This document shows positions 55,678 through 64,000 of a DNA stretch of 64,000 nt, in pieces. The stretch spans positions 462,501 to 526,500 of the forward strand of contig NZ_CP134147.1 of NCBI RefSeq assembly GCF_032163505.1, in the 5' to 3' direction. This DNA is from Streptococcus parasanguinis (GTDB lineage Bacteria > Bacillota > Bacilli > Lactobacillales > Streptococcaceae). Under the pieces are notes generated by a model. The model saw only the letters and a program-made list of their open reading frames with translations. It was not told where the DNA came from and made no database searches. The position numbers and the translations under genes are program-made. Within the stretch, counting starts at the first letter, position 1. Every line of letters starts with the position of its first letter.

Positions 55678-55905
55678 ATGTTAAATAAATTATTGTCCTT
55701 ATATTTACAAAGTTTAGTGACGACAACGATTTTAGTTGGGATCGCTTCTTGTATTTGGATTGGCTACCGTGCCCTTAAGAAGAAAGATAAAACAGCCAAG
55801 CAACGTCAAGCCCATTTGTATGATATCCTCTTAATTGATATCATGACGATTCCTATTTTAACCTTTGCGGTCATAGGGATTTTGTTTATCTTTCAAGCAC
55901 GATAA
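55678..55905 (+). CDS. DUF4059 small membrane protein
   Basis: The 75-residue protein has two membrane helices (about residues 8-26 and 47-70) separated by a Lys-rich loop; it matches the streptococcal DUF4059 family found between a cystine-type ABC transporter and trxB. ATG 55678 has GGAG upstream; an in-frame start at 55642 is rejected. No function is known. Confidence 0.8.
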   Translation: MLNKLLSLYLQSLVTTTILVGIASCIWIGYRALKKKDKTAKQRQAHLYDILLIDIMTIPILTFAVIGILFIFQAR

Positions 55906-55934
55906 TTGCAAAAAGGCCGTGATAGAATTATAAT
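55906..55934 (+). promoter_or_regulatory. Promoter of trxB
   Basis: TTGCAA (55906-55911) and TATAAT (55929-55934) have a 17-nt spacer. The -35 starts directly after the DUF4059 stop. Confidence 0.85.
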
Positions 55935-55963
55935 GGTTACAACGAAACAGAAAGAGGTTGAGT

Positions 55964-56875
55964 ATGTTTGATACAGTGATTATTGGAGCAGGTCCTGCAG
56001 GGATGACTGCTGCCCTTTATGCAGCACGAAGCAATTTAAAAGTCGCATTGATTGAGAGAGGAATTCCAGGCGGTCAAATGAACAATACGTCTGACATTGA
56101 AAACTATCCTGGCTATGCGAATATTAGTGGCCCAGACTTGGCTGAAAAAATGTTTGAGCCTTTAGAAAATCTTGGTGTGGAACATTTGTTTGGTCAGGTA
56201 GAGCGCATCGAAGACCACGGAGCAACCAAAAAGATTGTCACAGATGATGGGGAATTTGAAGCTAAAACCGTTGTGATTGCCACAGGGTCTAACCACCGTT
56301 CATTGAATGTCCTTGGTGAAGAAGAGCTGAATAGTAGAGGGGTTTCCTACTGTGCTGTTTGTGATGGAGCTTTCTTTAGAGATGAGGATCTTCTAGTCGT
56401 TGGTGGTGGCGATTCTGCGGTAGAAGAAGCTGTCTTTTTGACTCAGTTTGCAAAAACAGTGACCATTGCCCATCGTCGTGATCAATTGCGTGCCCAAAAA
56501 GTTCTTCAAGATCGTGCCTTTGCCAATGATAAAATTCACTTTGCTTGGAATACGGTTGTTGAAGAAATTAAGGGTGAACAAAAAGTAACGTCTGTCCTTT
56601 TAAAAGATGTGAAGACAGGAGAGGTTAGAGAGCAAGCCTTCGGTGGTGTCTTTATCTATGTTGGTTTAGATCCTGTCAGTGATTTTGCGACAGAACTTGG
56701 TATTTTAGATGAAAATGGCTGGGTGATCACGGATGATCATATGAGAACCACAGTCCCAGGTGTTTTTGCAGTTGGCGATGTTCGTCAAAAAGATCTACGT
56801 CAAGTGACGACAGCCGTCGGAGACGGTGCGATTGCTGGCCAAGAAGTTTATAAATATATCACAGAAAACTTTTAA
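55964..56875 (+). CDS. trxB: Thioredoxin reductase
   Basis: The 303-residue flavoprotein reduces thioredoxin with NADPH. FAD binding is by GAGPAGMTAALYAARS, the redox-active pair is in SYCAVCDGAFF, NADP binding is GGGDSAVEEA, and the C-terminal GVFAVGDVRQ is typical. ATG 55964 is chosen over TTG 55958 because AAAGAGG then has normal spacing. Confidence 0.96.
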   Translation: MFDTVIIGAGPAGMTAALYAARSNLKVALIERGIPGGQMNNTSDIENYPGYANISGPDLAEKMFEPLENLGVEHLFGQVERIEDHGATKKIVTDDGEFEAKTVVIATGSNHRSLNVLGEEELNSRGVSYCAVCDGAFFRDEDLLVVGGGDSAVEEAVFLTQFAKTVTIAHRRDQLRAQKVLQDRAFANDKIHFAWNTVVEEIKGEQKVTSVLLKDVKTGEVREQAFGGVFIYVGLDPVSDFATELGILDENGWVITDDHMRTTVPGVFAVGDVRQKDLRQVTTAVGDGAIAGQEVYKYITENF

Positions 56876-56880
56876 TCCAA

Positions 56881-56912
56881 AAAAATCTGAGCTTCCTGTC
56901 TCAGATTTTTTT
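56881..56912. terminator. Terminator after trxB
   Basis: AAAAATCTGAG and CTCAGATTTTT form an 11-bp stem with an 8-nt loop, followed by TT. Confidence 0.93.
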
Positions 56913-56951
56913 CATGCTTTCCTTTCAGTATTCAATAGAGCTGAAATGTGC

Positions 56952-56957
56952 TATAAT
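56952..56957 (+). promoter_or_regulatory. Extended -10 promoter of pncB-nadE
   Basis: TGCTATAAT is an extended -10, with a leader of about 50 nt. No -35 was identified. Confidence 0.6.
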
Positions 56958-57014
56958 GGTACTAATTTTATGGTAGGAATTCATAGAACAAATCTATAAA
57001 AAAGAGGTATTCAT

Positions 57015-58475
57015 ATGTATCCGGATGACAGTTTAACCTTGCATACTGATTTATACCAAATCAACATGATGCAAGTCTATTTTGATCAAGGTATCCACAA
57101 TAAACATGCCGTATTTGAAGTCTATTTTCGTCAACAGCCTTTTAAAAACGGCTACGCAGTATTTGCTGGTTTAGAAAGAATTGTGAAATACTTGGAAAAC
57201 TTGAGTTTTTCTGAGAGCGATATTGCCTATTTAGAGTCACTTGGTTATCATGGGGCCTTCTTGGAATATCTTCGTGATCTCAAGTTGGAATTGACGGTAC
57301 GTTCTGCTCAAGAAGGAGATTTAGTCTTTGCCAATGAACCAATTGTTCAGGTAGAGGGTCCTCTGGCTCAGTGTCAATTGGTGGAAACAGCCCTTTTGAA
57401 TATCGTCAACTTTCAAACCTTGATAGCAACAAAAGCTGCTCGTATTCGTTCAGTCATTGAAGATGAGCCTTTGATGGAATTTGGAACACGTCGTGCGCAA
57501 GAAATGGATGCTGCCATTTGGGGAACTCGTGCAGCAGTCATCGGAGGTGCCAATGGAACTAGTAATGTTCGTGCAGGAAAACTCTTTGGAATCCCAGTTT
57601 TAGGAACTCATGCCCATTCTCTTGTACAGGTTTATGGAAATGACTACCAGGCCTTTAAGGCTTATGCGGAAACCCATAAAGATTGTGTCTTCCTCGTCGA
57701 TACCTATGATACGCTTCGTATTGGAGTCCCTGCAGCTATTCAGGTAGCGCGTGAAATGGGAGATAAAATCAATTTCCTAGGCGTCCGGATTGACTCAGGA
57801 GATATTGCTTATATTTCTAAAAAGGTTCGCCAGCAATTAGATGAGGCTGGTTTTACAAATGCTAAAATCTACGCTTCTAATGACTTGGATGAAAATACCA
57901 TCCTCAACTTAAAAATGCAAAAAGCAAAAATTGATGTTTGGGGTGTAGGAACCAAGTTAATTACAGCTTACGATCAACCAGCGCTTGGAGCGGTATACAA
58001 AATTGTCTCTGTTGAAAACGAAGCAGGAGAGATGATCAATACCATCAAGCTTTCCAATAATGCGGAGAAAGTTTCTACTCCAGGTAAAAAGCAAGTCTGG
58101 CGGATTACCAGCCGTGAAAAAGGTAAATCAGAAGGGGACTACATCACTTATGATGGAGTAGATGTTTCACAACTGACTGAACTTAAAATGTTCCATCCGA
58201 CTTATACCTACATCAATAAAACGGTCCAAAACTTTGAGGCCATTCCTCTTTTAGTGGATATTTTTAAAGAGGGTCAATTGGTTTATCAACTGCCAACATT
58301 ATCAGAAATTCAAGAATATGCTCGTAAAAATTACGATCAATTATGGGATGAATACAAGCGCGTCCTCAATCCACAGCATTACCCAGTTGACTTGGCCAAA
58401 GATATTTGGCAGGATAAGATGGATCTGATCGAGGAAATGCGTAACAAGGCCAATGGAGAAGGAGAAGCAAAATGA
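57015..58475 (+). CDS. pncB: Nicotinate phosphoribosyltransferase
   Basis: The 486-residue enzyme makes nicotinate mononucleotide in NAD salvage. The protein begins [20 protein letters not shown]. Active-site segments [25 protein letters not shown] and [11 protein letters not shown] are conserved. It overlaps nadE by 4 bp (ATGA). Streptococci lack de novo NAD synthesis, so this pair is central to NAD supply. Confidence 0.95.
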   Translation: MYPDDSLTLHTDLYQINMMQVYFDQGIHNKHAVFEVYFRQQPFKNGYAVFAGLERIVKYLENLSFSESDIAYLESLGYHGAFLEYLRDLKLELTVRSAQEGDLVFANEPIVQVEGPLAQCQLVETALLNIVNFQTLIATKAARIRSVIEDEPLMEFGTRRAQEMDAAIWGTRAAVIGGANGTSNVRAGKLFGIPVLGTHAHSLVQVYGNDYQAFKAYAETHKDCVFLVDTYDTLRIGVPAAIQVAREMGDKINFLGVRIDSGDIAYISKKVRQQLDEAGFTNAKIYASNDLDENTILNLKMQKAKIDVWGVGTKLITAYDQPALGAVYKIVSVENEAGEMINTIKLSNNAEKVSTPGKKQVWRITSREKGKSEGDYITYDGVDVSQLTELKMFHPTYTYINKTVQNFEAIPLLVDIFKEGQLVYQLPTLSEIQEYARKNYDQLWDEYKRVLNPQHYPVDLAKDIWQDKMDLIEEMRNKANGEGEAK

Positions 58476-59296
58476 GTTTGCAAGAAGAGATTATCCAACA
58501 ATTGGGTGTCAAGTCTAGCATTGATCCTCAGGAAGAGATTCGCCGCTCGGTTGATTTCTTAAAAAGATATCTAAAAAAACATCCCTTCTTGAAAACATTT
58601 GTATTAGGGATCTCAGGAGGACAAGATTCAACGCTTGCTGGACGATTAGCTCAATTAGCCATGGAAGAAATGCGCGCAGAAACAGGAGATGCCTCCTATC
58701 AATTTATTGCCGTTCGTCTTCCTTATGGGGTACAGGCAGATGAAGCAGATGCACAAAAAGCTTTGGCCTTTATCCAGCCGGATGTTAGCCTGGTTGTGAA
58801 TATCAAGGAGTCTGCTGACGAAATGGTACGAGCAGTAGAGGCGACTGGAACAGAGGTTTCTGATTTTAACAAAGGCAATATTAAGGCTCGCAGTCGTATG
58901 ATTGCTCAATATGCTCTAGCTGGAGCACGTAGCGGAGCGGTGATTGGGACGGATCATGCTGCAGAAAATATTACTGGCTTCTTTACAAAGTTTGGAGATG
59001 GTGGTGCAGATATTTTGCCCCTTTTCCGTTTGAATAAACGCCAAGGAAAACAATTGCTTAAGGCCTTAGGAGCCGATCCTGCTCTTTATGAGAAAATCCC
59101 AACAGCAGATTTGGAAGAAGAAAAACCAGGAATAGCAGATGAAGTAGCACTGGGTGTCACCTATAATGAAATTGATGATTACCTAGAAGGCAAACAAGTG
59201 AGTCCAGAAGCTCAAGCCACTATTGAAAAATGGTGGTACAAAGGCCAACACAAACGCCACTTGCCAATCACAGTATTTGATCATTTTTGGGAGTAA
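58472..59296 (+). CDS. nadE: Ammonia-dependent NAD synthetase
   Basis: The 274-residue enzyme amidates deamido-NAD. The ATP pyrophosphatase P-loop is [38 protein letters not shown] and the [13 protein letters not shown] end are family hallmarks. It completes the two-gene salvage operon. Confidence 0.96.
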   Translation: MSLQEEIIQQLGVKSSIDPQEEIRRSVDFLKRYLKKHPFLKTFVLGISGGQDSTLAGRLAQLAMEEMRAETGDASYQFIAVRLPYGVQADEADAQKALAFIQPDVSLVVNIKESADEMVRAVEATGTEVSDFNKGNIKARSRMIAQYALAGARSGAVIGTDHAAENITGFFTKFGDGGADILPLFRLNKRQGKQLLKALGADPALYEKIPTADLEEEKPGIADEVALGVTYNEIDDYLEGKQVSPEAQATIEKWWYKGQHKRHLPITVFDHFWE

Positions 59297-59317
59297 AAAG
59301 GTCCAGTGGACCTTTTT
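59295..59317. terminator. Terminator after nadE
   Basis: AAAAAGGTCC and GGACCTTTTT form a perfect 10-bp stem with a three-base loop. Confidence 0.92.
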
Positions 59318-59335
59318 AGCCCGAGTCTTAAAATA

Positions 59336-59388
59336 GGAGAACGAGGTAGAAATCGGTAACTCGTAGAGTTCTATTTCGTAGTCTCACC
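59336..59388 (+). repeat. Structured intergenic repeat, family C, copy 2 (short)
   Basis: GAGAACGAGGTAGAAATCGG onwards matches the first hairpin of the repeat at 47237. The inner stem AACTC/GAGTT replaces AATTC/GAATT of copy 1, so pairing is kept although bases changed. The long second hairpin is absent; instead AAGGGCGG/CCGTCCTT with TTTTC (59416-59442) forms a terminator-like structure before the GNAT gene. Confidence 0.55.
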
Positions 59389-59505
59389 ATACAATATTGT
59401 GAAAAGCATTAAAAAGAAGGGCGGTTTCATCCGTCCTTTTCTTCTAGATTAAAGTAACCAACTTGCAAAGTTCAAGTTGCATGAAAAAATGAAGGGAGAC
59501 AATCT

Positions 59506-60057
59506 ATGAAGCATCTTGGAAGTCTTGTCATAGAGACGGAGCGTTTATACATGAGGCCTTTCGTTTTGGAGGATGCATCAGCGATGTTTGAAAATTGGGC
59601 TTCTGATCCTGAAACCCTGAAATATGTCACCTGGGATGCCCATGCATCTTCTGAGAGAACTAGAGAATCGATCAAAAGATGGATCGAACAGTATCGTAAA
59701 TCAGATACTTATAAATGGGCGATTTGTTTGAAAACATCACCGGATCAGGTAATTGGAGATATTAGTGTGGTTTCTCAGGACCCGGAAAGTCAATCATGCG
59801 AGCTAGGTTATATCCTTGGCAAGAAATTCTGGGGGCAGGGATTCATGACAGAAGCCGTCATAGCTGTTTTGGCTTTCTTATTGAACGAAGTCGGATTTAA
59901 AGAAATCAAAGCCACTTATGTCAGTTTAAATCCTGCTTCAGGGAAAGTCATGGAAAAGACAGGAATGCAGTATGTAGAAACCATCCCTCATGCCATTCAA
60001 CGCAAAGGATATTGTGGGGATAAAATCATCTATTCTATACAGAATCCCTCTCTATAG
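59506..60057 (+). CDS. GNAT-family acetyltransferase (RimJ/RimL type)
   Basis: The 183-residue protein begins MKHLGSLVIETERLYMRPFV, the RimJ/RimL start, and has ELGYILGKKFWGQGFMTEAV for acetyl-CoA binding and NPASGKVMEKTGMQ. Substrates of this group include ribosomal proteins and antibiotics; none can be assigned. GAAGGGAG precedes ATG. Confidence 0.9.
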   Translation: MKHLGSLVIETERLYMRPFVLEDASAMFENWASDPETLKYVTWDAHASSERTRESIKRWIEQYRKSDTYKWAICLKTSPDQVIGDISVVSQDPESQSCELGYILGKKFWGQGFMTEAVIAVLAFLLNEVGFKEIKATYVSLNPASGKVMEKTGMQYVETIPHAIQRKGYCGDKIIYSIQNPSL

Positions 60058-60069
60058 GGTGATTTTTAC

Positions 60070-60097
60070 TTGAAGATTCTGCTCAAAGGATTATAAT
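60070..60097 (+). promoter_or_regulatory. Promoter of pepC
   Basis: TTGAAG (60070-60075) and TATAAT (60092-60097) are separated by 16 nt. Confidence 0.75.
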
Positions 60098-60124
60098 AGT
60101 AAATAACGAAAAAAGGAGATTGCT

Positions 60125-61459
60125 ATGTCAGAATTAACGAAAGAATTTACAGACCAGCTCTATGCTAATTATGAAGCAAATGTGAAATATGCGGCTCTTG
60201 AAAATGCTGTTACCCACAATGGGATCCATGCATCGCTTGAAACGCGCAAGAGTGCAGTAGAAAATACACCAGTTTTTTCACTTGATTTGACCAAGGATAA
60301 GGTGACAAACCAAAAAGCATCTGGACGTTGTTGGATGTTTGCGGCTTTAAATACCTTCCGTCACAAGATGATTTCAAGCTTCCAATTGGAGGATTTTGAA
60401 TTGTCTCAAGCACATACTTTCTTTTGGGATAAGTATGAAAAATCAAACTGGTTTTTGGAGCAAGTGATTGCTACAGCAGATCAAGAATTGACCAGCCGTA
60501 AGGTGGCTTTTCTCCTACAAACCCCACAACAAGATGGTGGTCAATGGGATATGGTGGTATCCCTCTTTGAGAAATACGGAGTGGTTCCAAAATCAGTTTA
60601 TCCGGAATCGATTTCTTCAAGTAATAGCCGGGAATTGAACACCTACCTCAATAAACTCTTGCGTCAAGATGCGCAAATCTTGCGTGACTTGATTCACTCA
60701 GGCGCAGATAGTGAGGCAGTTGCGAGCAAGAAACAAGCGTTGTTGCAAGAAATCTTTAACTTCTTGGCTATGTCTTTAGGATTGCCTCCGCGTGAATTTG
60801 ACTTTTCATACCGTGATAAGGACAACCAATTCCATACCGAAAGTGGCTTAACTCCACAAAGCTTCTACAAAAAATATGTAGACCTTCAATTAGACGATTA
60901 CGTCTCCATTATCAATGCCCCAACTACAGATAAGCCATATGGAAAATCTTACACCGTAGATATGCTGGGCAATGTGGTTGGTAGCCGTCCAGTCCGCTAC
61001 CTAAATGTTCCAATGGATCGATTGAAAGAATTAGCTATTGCTCAAATGAAAGCAGGAGAAACTGTCTGGTTTGGTTCAGATGTAGGCCAAGTCAGCAACC
61101 GTAAAGCCGGAATCCTGGCAACAGATGTCTACGATTTTGAAGCAGGCATGGACATTCATTTGACACAAGACAAGGCGGGTCGCTTGGACTATGCAGAAAG
61201 TCTCATGACACACGCTATGGTCTTGACAGGGGTTGATTTAGACGAAGCAGGTCAGCCTCGTAAATGGAAGGTTGAAAATTCATGGGGAGACAAGGTCGGT
61301 ACAGATGGTTACTTTGTGGCTTCTGATGCTTGGATGGATGAATATACCTATCAAATCGTGGTTCGTAAAGAATTCCTAACAGCAGACGAATTAGCAGCCT
61401 ATGAAGCAGAACCAATTGTCCTAGCACCGTGGGATCCAATGGGAGCTTTAGCAAAATAA
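60125..61459 (+). CDS. pepC: Aminopeptidase C (bleomycin hydrolase family)
   Basis: The 444-residue C1B cysteine peptidase releases N-terminal residues from peptides in the cytoplasm. Catalytic Cys69 lies in SGRCWMFAALN, His363 in LMTHAMVLTGVD and Asn385 in KVENSWGD. The C-terminal end LAPWDPMGALAK is the self-compartmentalising arm. AAAAGGAG precedes the start. Confidence 0.96.
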   Translation: MSELTKEFTDQLYANYEANVKYAALENAVTHNGIHASLETRKSAVENTPVFSLDLTKDKVTNQKASGRCWMFAALNTFRHKMISSFQLEDFELSQAHTFFWDKYEKSNWFLEQVIATADQELTSRKVAFLLQTPQQDGGQWDMVVSLFEKYGVVPKSVYPESISSSNSRELNTYLNKLLRQDAQILRDLIHSGADSEAVASKKQALLQEIFNFLAMSLGLPPREFDFSYRDKDNQFHTESGLTPQSFYKKYVDLQLDDYVSIINAPTTDKPYGKSYTVDMLGNVVGSRPVRYLNVPMDRLKELAIAQMKAGETVWFGSDVGQVSNRKAGILATDVYDFEAGMDIHLTQDKAGRLDYAESLMTHAMVLTGVDLDEAGQPRKWKVENSWGDKVGTDGYFVASDAWMDEYTYQIVVRKEFLTADELAAYEAEPIVLAPWDPMGALAK

Positions 61460-61467
61460 TGATATAG

Positions 61468-61489
61468 AAAAGAGCCGAAAGGCTCTTTT
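61468..61489 (+). terminator. Terminator after pepC (left copy)
   Basis: AAAAGAGCC and GGCTCTTTT pair around GAAA, but the T run is only four bases. An almost identical hairpin lies at 61750, on the other side of the inserted element. Confidence 0.8.
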
Positions 61490-61490
61490 C

Positions 61491-61746
61491 AGATTGAAGA
61501 CAAAATATCTTAAAAACTTTCCTTAGGTGAGTACGGACGTCAGCGAACTTCTTTAAAGTTCCATGACTAATTATTGAGTCTAAGGTCTCAATAATTCCGA
61601 GTGCCTGAAACAATAACGTTTCAAGCACTTTTCTCACAGCGGAAAGTTTCAGTATTTTCTTAAATCGATTTAAATATTGGAACTCAATTTTGTTTTTTGC
61701 AGAATCACTTAACTTATTTTGCTTTAAAATAGTTTGTCTACATTCT
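61491..61746 (+). repeat. Structured intergenic element, family A, copy 2
   Basis: The 256-bp element starts AGATTGAAGACAAAATAT and ends ATAGTTTGTCTACATTCT, an inverted repeat matching at 15 of 18 positions. The core matches copy 1 closely. P1 is AAACTTTCC/GGAAAGTTT (61514-61522/61641-61649) with GTGAG/CTCAC (61527-61531/61633-61637). P2 is GAACTT/AAGTTC, P3 AATTATTGAG/CTCAATAATT (61569-61578/61587-61596), and P4 GTGCCTGAAAC/GTTTCAAGCAC (61601-61611/61618-61628), where an A-T pair of copy 1 is G-C here. The element fills most of the 434-bp gap between pepC and pbp1A. Confidence 0.8.
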
Positions 61747-61749
61747 AAT

Positions 61750-61775
61750 AAGAGCCGAAAGGCTCTTTTTTTTTT
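61750..61775 (+). terminator. Terminator after element A copy 2 (right copy)
   Basis: AAGAGCC-GAAA-GGCTCTT is followed by a long T run (to 61775). It repeats the hairpin left of the element and is the stronger of the two. Confidence 0.9.
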
Positions 61776-61856
61776 ATATACTCAAAAATAAAAAAGCTGG
61801 GAAGTCTAACTAAATAAATCAGATTTTATTCGTTCTGGTTTTTTAACCATTGTTTT

Positions 61857-61881
61857 AAAAAAAGCCGGGCAAAAGCCCGAC
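61857..61881 (-). terminator. Terminator after pbp1A
   Basis: On the minus strand GTCGGGC and GCCCGGC pair around TTTT, followed by T7 (plus-strand AAAAAAA at 61857-61863). Confidence 0.9.
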
Positions 61882-61893
61882 TTCTCCATTCTA

Positions 61894-64000
61894 TTATTCG
61901 TTATGATTGTTAGAGTCTTGCGAAGAAGGCTCAGATGGTTTAGATTGATTTTCTTCGTTCGAAGAGCTAGACGATGGTTCTTCATACGAATACTGATCAG
62001 TGGAATAACTTGGCTCATAGTAGTAGTTATTGTAGTTGTTCTTACCATTGTTTAAGTAGAGATAAGAACCACTTCGATACAGTCCACTTGGTTGCGTCCA
62101 ATCCGTATGACCAGAGTTATTATTATTAGCAAGATAGAGCATCATTTGACGGTAGACATCCGTTGCGACCTGTATTCCATTATCCAATACTGGTGTAAAG
62201 CGATTGGAATAACCTGTCCATACTGCCATGGCATATTCAGGAGTGTAGCCTACAAACAATTCATCCGGTGTTACAATATTTGAATAAGCATTTTTTGTCA
62301 ATTTACCGATTTCGTTATCAGCATAGTTTGATGTACCTGTCTTACCAGCTTGGTAGATTCCCGAAATGGCAGCATTTGTACCGGTACCAGACAAGAGAAC
62401 TGTCTTCATCATATCTGTCATCATGTAGGCAGTTGTTGCTTTCATTGCACGAGTTCCTTCGGACTCAAATTCCTTGGTTGTGCCATCACTAAAGACAACC
62501 CGACTAACATAGGATGGTTTGTAATAGGTACCGCCATTGGCAAAAGCAGCATAGGCAGCTGCCATTTTCTCACTGCTGGCTCCGTATTTGTTGCTAGAAT
62601 CGCTAGTGTTACTCGAGATAGCGTTGGCGTAAACCATTTCTGGGTAATCGATCCCTAATCCATTGAGGAATTTCTTAGCTTGTTTAAGACCAACTTTTTC
62701 CAGGGCCTTCACCGCAGGCACGTTACGAGATTGTTGAATTGCGTAGGTAATGGACATGCTACCATAGTATGAACGGTCCCAGTTGTAGACAGGCGTTGAT
62801 GAATGAGGGAAGTTGTATGGCGCATCTGTTGTAGTAGCTGCTGTAGAGGTATATTCCTCATGTTCAAGAGCTGGTGCGTAATCTGTGATTGGTTTCATTG
62901 TTGAACCCCAGTCACGGTTCGTTTCAACCGCTTGGTTTGTACCAAAGGAAACATTGCTGGATTGGTGACGAGAACCCAGCTGAGCAATGACTTTACCAGT
63001 ATTAACATCGATAACTGTTGAAGCTACTTGCAATTCATCATCTGGATAGTTGACATATTCATCTGTATTGTAGATGTCCCACAATTTCTTTTGCGCTTCG
63101 GTGTCAACGTTAGTATAGACATCCATCCCAGTTGTAAGCAAATTGTAGCCCGTTTCTTCTTCGACCTGCTCGATCACTTCTTTCAGGTAATTATCCATAT
63201 AGGCTGGGTAACTGCTTGAAGAACTGAGACTTTGCAGACCATCTGTAACAGGTGTATTGACCGCTGCTTCGTATTGTTTGTTGGAAATGGTCTTCATATC
63301 GAGCATTTCTTTTAATACTAAGTTTCGGCGTTGTTGCGCTGCTTCAGGATGGGAGTATGGATCGTATTGGTTTGGTGCTTGGGGCATCCCTGCAAGGAGT
63401 GCCAATTGAGGGAGTGAAAGATCTTTTAGATCTTTTCCGTAATAACTTTTCGCAGCTGTCTGCATTCCGTAGTTCCCATTCGCCATAAATACTTTATTGA
63501 CGTAATAGGTCAAGATTTCTTGTTTGGTTGCTTTCTTTTCCAATTGGGTTGCTAACCAAGCTTCTTGGATCTTACGAGAGAGGGTACGGTCAGAGGCCGA
63601 AGTGGAGAAATAGGTTAATTTGATCAATTGTTGCGTCAAGGTTGACCCACCTTGACTTCCTCCTCGTAAGTTGTGAAGGAAGGAACCGCCGATCCGAATG
63701 ATGTCGACCCCACGGTGATTGAAGAAACGGTGGTCTTCAATCGCAACGATAGCATTGACCAAATCAGTAGGGATTTCATTGGCTGTGACATTGATTCGTT
63801 TCTCAGCCCCCAAATCTGCGATCAAGTTATTTTGGTTGTCATAGATCTTACTAGATGTTGTTGCAACCAAATCTTTTTCAGACAAGGTTGGTGCTTTCAT
63901 AGCATAGTAACTAAATATCAGTCCACCAAGGACAAATAAAAGTAAGAAAAATGAAATGGCTGCGATCGCAACATATTTCAACCATTGAATGACTGTTTGT
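61894..64000 (-). CDS. pbp1A: Penicillin-binding protein 1A (start outside window)
   Basis: The bifunctional class A PBP has 702 codons in the window; the frame stays open to the edge as [18 protein letters not shown], so only about the first three residues (probably MNK) are missing. A membrane helix is followed by the glycosyltransferase domain ([24 protein letters not shown]) and the transpeptidase domain with STMK, SRN and KTGT motifs. The tail is Ser/Asn/Tyr-rich and of low complexity. It is convergent with pepC, and recU would be expected upstream in streptococci, outside the window. Confidence 0.96.
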   Translation of the reverse strand, partial: QTVIQWLKYVAIAAISFFLLLFVLGGLIFSYYAMKAPTLSEKDLVATTSSKIYDNQNNLIADLGAEKRINVTANEIPTDLVNAIVAIEDHRFFNHRGVDIIRIGGSFLHNLRGGSQGGSTLTQQLIKLTYFSTSASDRTLSRKIQEAWLATQLEKKATKQEILTYYVNKVFMANGNYGMQTAAKSYYGKDLKDLSLPQLALLAGMPQAPNQYDPYSHPEAAQQRRNLVLKEMLDMKTISNKQYEAAVNTPVTDGLQSLSSSSSYPAYMDNYLKEVIEQVEEETGYNLLTTGMDVYTNVDTEAQKKLWDIYNTDEYVNYPDDELQVASTVIDVNTGKVIAQLGSRHQSSNVSFGTNQAVETNRDWGSTMKPITDYAPALEHEEYTSTAATTTDAPYNFPHSSTPVYNWDRSYYGSMSITYAIQQSRNVPAVKALEKVGLKQAKKFLNGLGIDYPEMVYANAISSNTSDSSNKYGASSEKMAAAYAAFANGGTYYKPSYVSRVVFSDGTTKEFESEGTRAMKATTAYMMTDMMKTVLLSGTGTNAAISGIYQAGKTGTSNYADNEIGKLTKNAYSNIVTPDELFVGYTPEYAMAVWTGYSNRFTPVLDNGIQVATDVYRQMMLYLANNNNSGHTDWTQPSGLYRSGSYLYLNNGKNNYNNYYYEPSYSTDQYSYEEPSSSSSNEENQSKPSEPSSQDSNNHNE

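Noticed and set aside
1-64000. CRISPR array, prophage, integrase or intact insertion sequence
   Set aside because: No regularly spaced direct repeats, no transposase, integrase or phage genes were found.

Overview
The window is chromosomal DNA of a low-GC Gram-positive coccus and reads as an oral (viridans) Streptococcus of the mitis/sanguinis/parasanguinis type. The species is not certain. The support is the complete FabM/FabT/FabK fatty-acid cluster, LCP, Pbp2x and Pbp1a proteins close in sequence to the pneumococcal ones, CcrZ next to trmB, a YSIRK-type signal peptide on a large S8 protease, T-box leaders on serS and glyQS, and conserved -10/-35 promoters. No rRNA, tRNA, prophage, CRISPR array or intact transposase gene was seen; apart from the intergenic elements described below the gene content is core genome.

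Layout. 1-819: 5' part of aspartate kinase (minus). 1063-11728: fatty-acid synthesis, fabM then fabT-fabH-acpP and fabK-fabD-fabG-fabF-accB-fabZ-accC-accD-accA, with TTTGA-N3-TCAAA FabT operators before fabT and fabK but none seen before fabM. 11771-18867 (minus): serS with T-box, manO, the mannose PTS manLMN, an alcohol dehydrogenase and a Cof-type HAD phosphatase. 19043-22826: purine permease, then tsaE-GNAT-lytR. 22848-26882: small coiled-coil protein and hit (minus), then ecsA-ecsB-ccrZ-trmB. 26980-32404: rimP-nusA-ylxR-ylxQ-infB-rbfA translation/transcription operon. 32854-37026: Na/Pi cotransporter, nagA, a small membrane protein and an aldo-keto reductase. 37296-41714: 1472-residue surface subtilisin. 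41801-45679: T-box, glyQ, glyS, DUF896. 45843-47225: amino-acid permease. 47813-52379: rsmH-ftsL-pbp2X-mraY division cluster. 52513-59296: DEAD-box helicase, amino-acid ABC transporter, DUF4059, trxB, and pncB-nadE for NAD salvage. 59506-64000: GNAT, pepC and convergent pbp1A, whose first codons lie beyond the window.

The most unusual content is intergenic. Two 250-bp elements (32428-32676 and 61491-61746) share imperfect terminal inverted repeats and a four-helix core. Each is flanked on both sides by a copy of the same local terminator stem-loop. The same core, with different helix sequences but preserved pairing, occurs on the opposite strand between glyQ and glyS (43190-43323). A more diverged relative sits at 42073-42195, between two copies of the glyQ ribosome-binding site and first codons. 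This looks like a family of structured RNA or small mobile elements that duplicate or preserve the function of the site they occupy. I do not recognise it as BOX, RUP or SPRITE. A second structured repeat family occurs at 47237-47412 and 59336-59388.

Other points of note are possible leaderless starts for tsaE and rsmH, a leaderless-positioned 27-codon ORF overlapping an odd rimP start, a NagR-like operator at nagA, a small unlabelled membrane-protein gene inside a terminator arm, and an S8 surface protease without an LPXTG signal.
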